From Roseomonas aeriglobus (GTDB taxonomy: Bacteria; Pseudomonadota; Alphaproteobacteria; Sphingomonadales; Sphingomonadaceae), in the NCBI GenBank assembly GCA_016937575.1, contig JAFHKN010000005.1, positions 1-64,000 of the forward strand: 64,000 bases of DNA, read 5' to 3'. How positions within the stretch are numbered: the stretch's first letter is position 1; each line of letters starts with the position of its first letter. The notes beneath the pieces were generated by a model. The model was not told the DNA's origin. It ran no database searches and was given only the letters and a program-made list of their open reading frames with translations. Positions 63,173 to 64,000 of the stretch are shown one piece after another. Made by a program: the position numbers and the translations under genes.

Positions 63173-64000
63173 TCAGGCGAGCTTGCTGGATACGGCCTTG
63201 ATCGCCTTCAGCCCCGATCCGAACCGCGCGATGGCCTCGCGGTTCCTCTCCAGCTCGCCGTAAGGGAGGTAGGATATGTCGAGGTCGGCGACGCGGCTGA
63301 ACGCGGGCCGCTGCAATTGCGCACGAACGTCCGCCTCGCGCGCGTCGGGCGCGACGAGGAACAGTCCCGCGGTCGCGTGAAGGTCGCTACCGCTCAAGGC
63401 CAGGTCGAGCATCCTGACGATGCCCGAATAGATCGACGTCGAATGCTCCACCTCGAACGCTGCGGCGACGTGATCGCCGGCCTTTTCAAGCCACAGCACG
63501 TCGATCAGCCGGATGGAATCAGCGCCCTTCGACCTCGCGATCGTCTCGGGCAAGCGCTCAAGGCACCCTGCGCCCAAGGGCGATCCGTTGAAGGCTCGGC
63601 TGCGATCGTTTGCGGCGATCCATACGTCATAGCCGAGTGCCAAGCCTAGATCGCGAAGCCATGCCTGAATTTCGGTATGGGTGCGCTCGTTCTCGCCTTC
63701 ACGCTGCGCGGCCTTGCTAAGCGTGCGCGCCTCTTCGCGCGCCGCCTCGAGCCGCTGCCCCCAGCTCGCCAGAGCCGCGCCGCTCACGTCGAGCGGCGGG
63801 GCCGGGTAGCGATCGGAGCCGATGTCGAACAGCAAGCCGCCGATCGCGCCCAAGTCGTTCGATAAAAGGTCGCGGAAGCGGTCGTTGAGGTCGAGGATGC
63901 CGGTTCGCATCGCTAGGAAATGCTCCCAGCTCCCAAGCTTCACGTTCGCCCCCGTCAGCGCGTTGTAACCCTTGACGATCGCGGTGTTGAAGGGCGGCAC
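63173..64000 (-). CDS. Nuclease-like protein with PD-(D/E)XK-type C-terminus, partial
   Basis: 275 residues read from the window edge; the apparent GTG start at 64000 is probably internal. The C-terminal half reads IRLIDVLWLEKAGDHVAAAF followed by EVEHSTSIYSGIVRMLDLAL, with the Asp and Glu-x-Glu pattern of restriction-endonuclease-like folds. A central helical part (GENERTHTEIQAWLRDLGLA) links to it. Such domains occur at the end of larger AAA or restriction-type proteins. The missing 5' part would decide its class. Confidence 0.6.
   Translation of the reverse strand: MPPFNTAIVKGYNALTGANVKLGSWEHFLAMRTGILDLNDRFRDLLSNDLGAIGGLLFDIGSDRYPAPPLDVSGAALASWGQRLEAAREEARTLSKAAQREGENERTHTEIQAWLRDLGLALGYDVWIAANDRSRAFNGSPLGAGCLERLPETIARSKGADSIRLIDVLWLEKAGDHVAAAFEVEHSTSIYSGIVRMLDLALSGSDLHATAGLFLVAPDAREADVRAQLQRPAFSRVADLDISYLPYGELERNREAIARFGSGLKAIKAVSSKLA

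Overview
The window reads as accessory DNA (conjugative plasmid or integrative element) from a GC-rich alphaproteobacterium, most likely a sphingomonad. The reasons are a LexA box of the alphaproteobacterial GTTC-N7-GTTC type, a MobF relaxase with small satellite genes of sphingomonad type, an imuA-imuB-dnaE2 mutasome, a CopA/CopB copper operon, and a dense set of broken transposons. Taxonomy is inference from gene content; there is no rRNA or tRNA in the window.

Region 1 (1-7.4 kb) is the end of a conjugation module: a coupling-protein gene (traD) broken by several single-base frameshifts, one inside the Walker A motif, an intact MobF relaxase/helicase, and a run of small plasmid-type genes. 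Region 2 (7.5-29.6 kb) is rich in nucleases and defence-like genes. It holds two adjacent proteins ending in HEPN-like R-x4-H motifs, an SOS-controlled error-prone polymerase operon with a clear LexA box, a third HEPN-like protein behind a long inverted repeat, GIY-YIG and transglutaminase-like proteins, and an ImmA/IrrE-PIN (DUF4411) pair. A minus-strand run from 29.6 down to 22.8 kb then reads vapB-vapC, TIR-APAZ, short Argonaute (together a SPARTA defence system), a HEPN/zinc-ribbon protein, a tyrosine recombinase and a membrane protein. Most junctions in this run overlap by a few bases; gaps remain between vapC and TIR-APAZ and between Argonaute and the HEPN gene.

Region 3 (29.8-35.1 kb) is nested mobile DNA: a serine recombinase, a decayed IS3-family element split by an IS110/IS1111-type element with a candidate bridge-RNA segment, and the 3' half of a Tn3-family tnpA with its 38-bp terminal repeat, which interrupts a type III polyketide synthase gene. 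Region 4 (35.3-40.9 kb) is a copper-resistance operon (metal-binding protein, small secreted proteins, copA, copB, DUF411 protein, membrane protein). It is read from a MerR/CueR-type promoter with a 19-bp spacer whose regulator gene is missing and replaced by an IS1380 fragment. Region 5 (41-44.1 kb) holds an IS1182-family transposase, resolvase pieces and a repeat cluster that could be a resolution site.

Region 6 (44.2-56.3 kb) is a redox/electrophile-detoxification block: short-chain and medium-chain dehydrogenases, an NmrA-like quinone reductase, a DODA-type dioxygenase, a DJ-1/PfpI protein, two small monooxygenases, glutathione-dependent formaldehyde dehydrogenase, two LysR regulators and one TetR regulator. 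Region 7 (56.5-64 kb) has a nearly complete Tn3-family tnpA whose end is cut by an IS5-family element with a classical -1 frameshift site, a truncated membrane-protein gene, an acyltransferase, a frameshifted copper-binding protein/sigma-factor chimera, a DUF4396 membrane protein and a nuclease-like gene running off the window.

The most interesting content is the SPARTA system with its coupled neighbours, the concentration of four R-x4-H (HEPN-like) proteins, and the IS1111-type element with a structured non-coding end.
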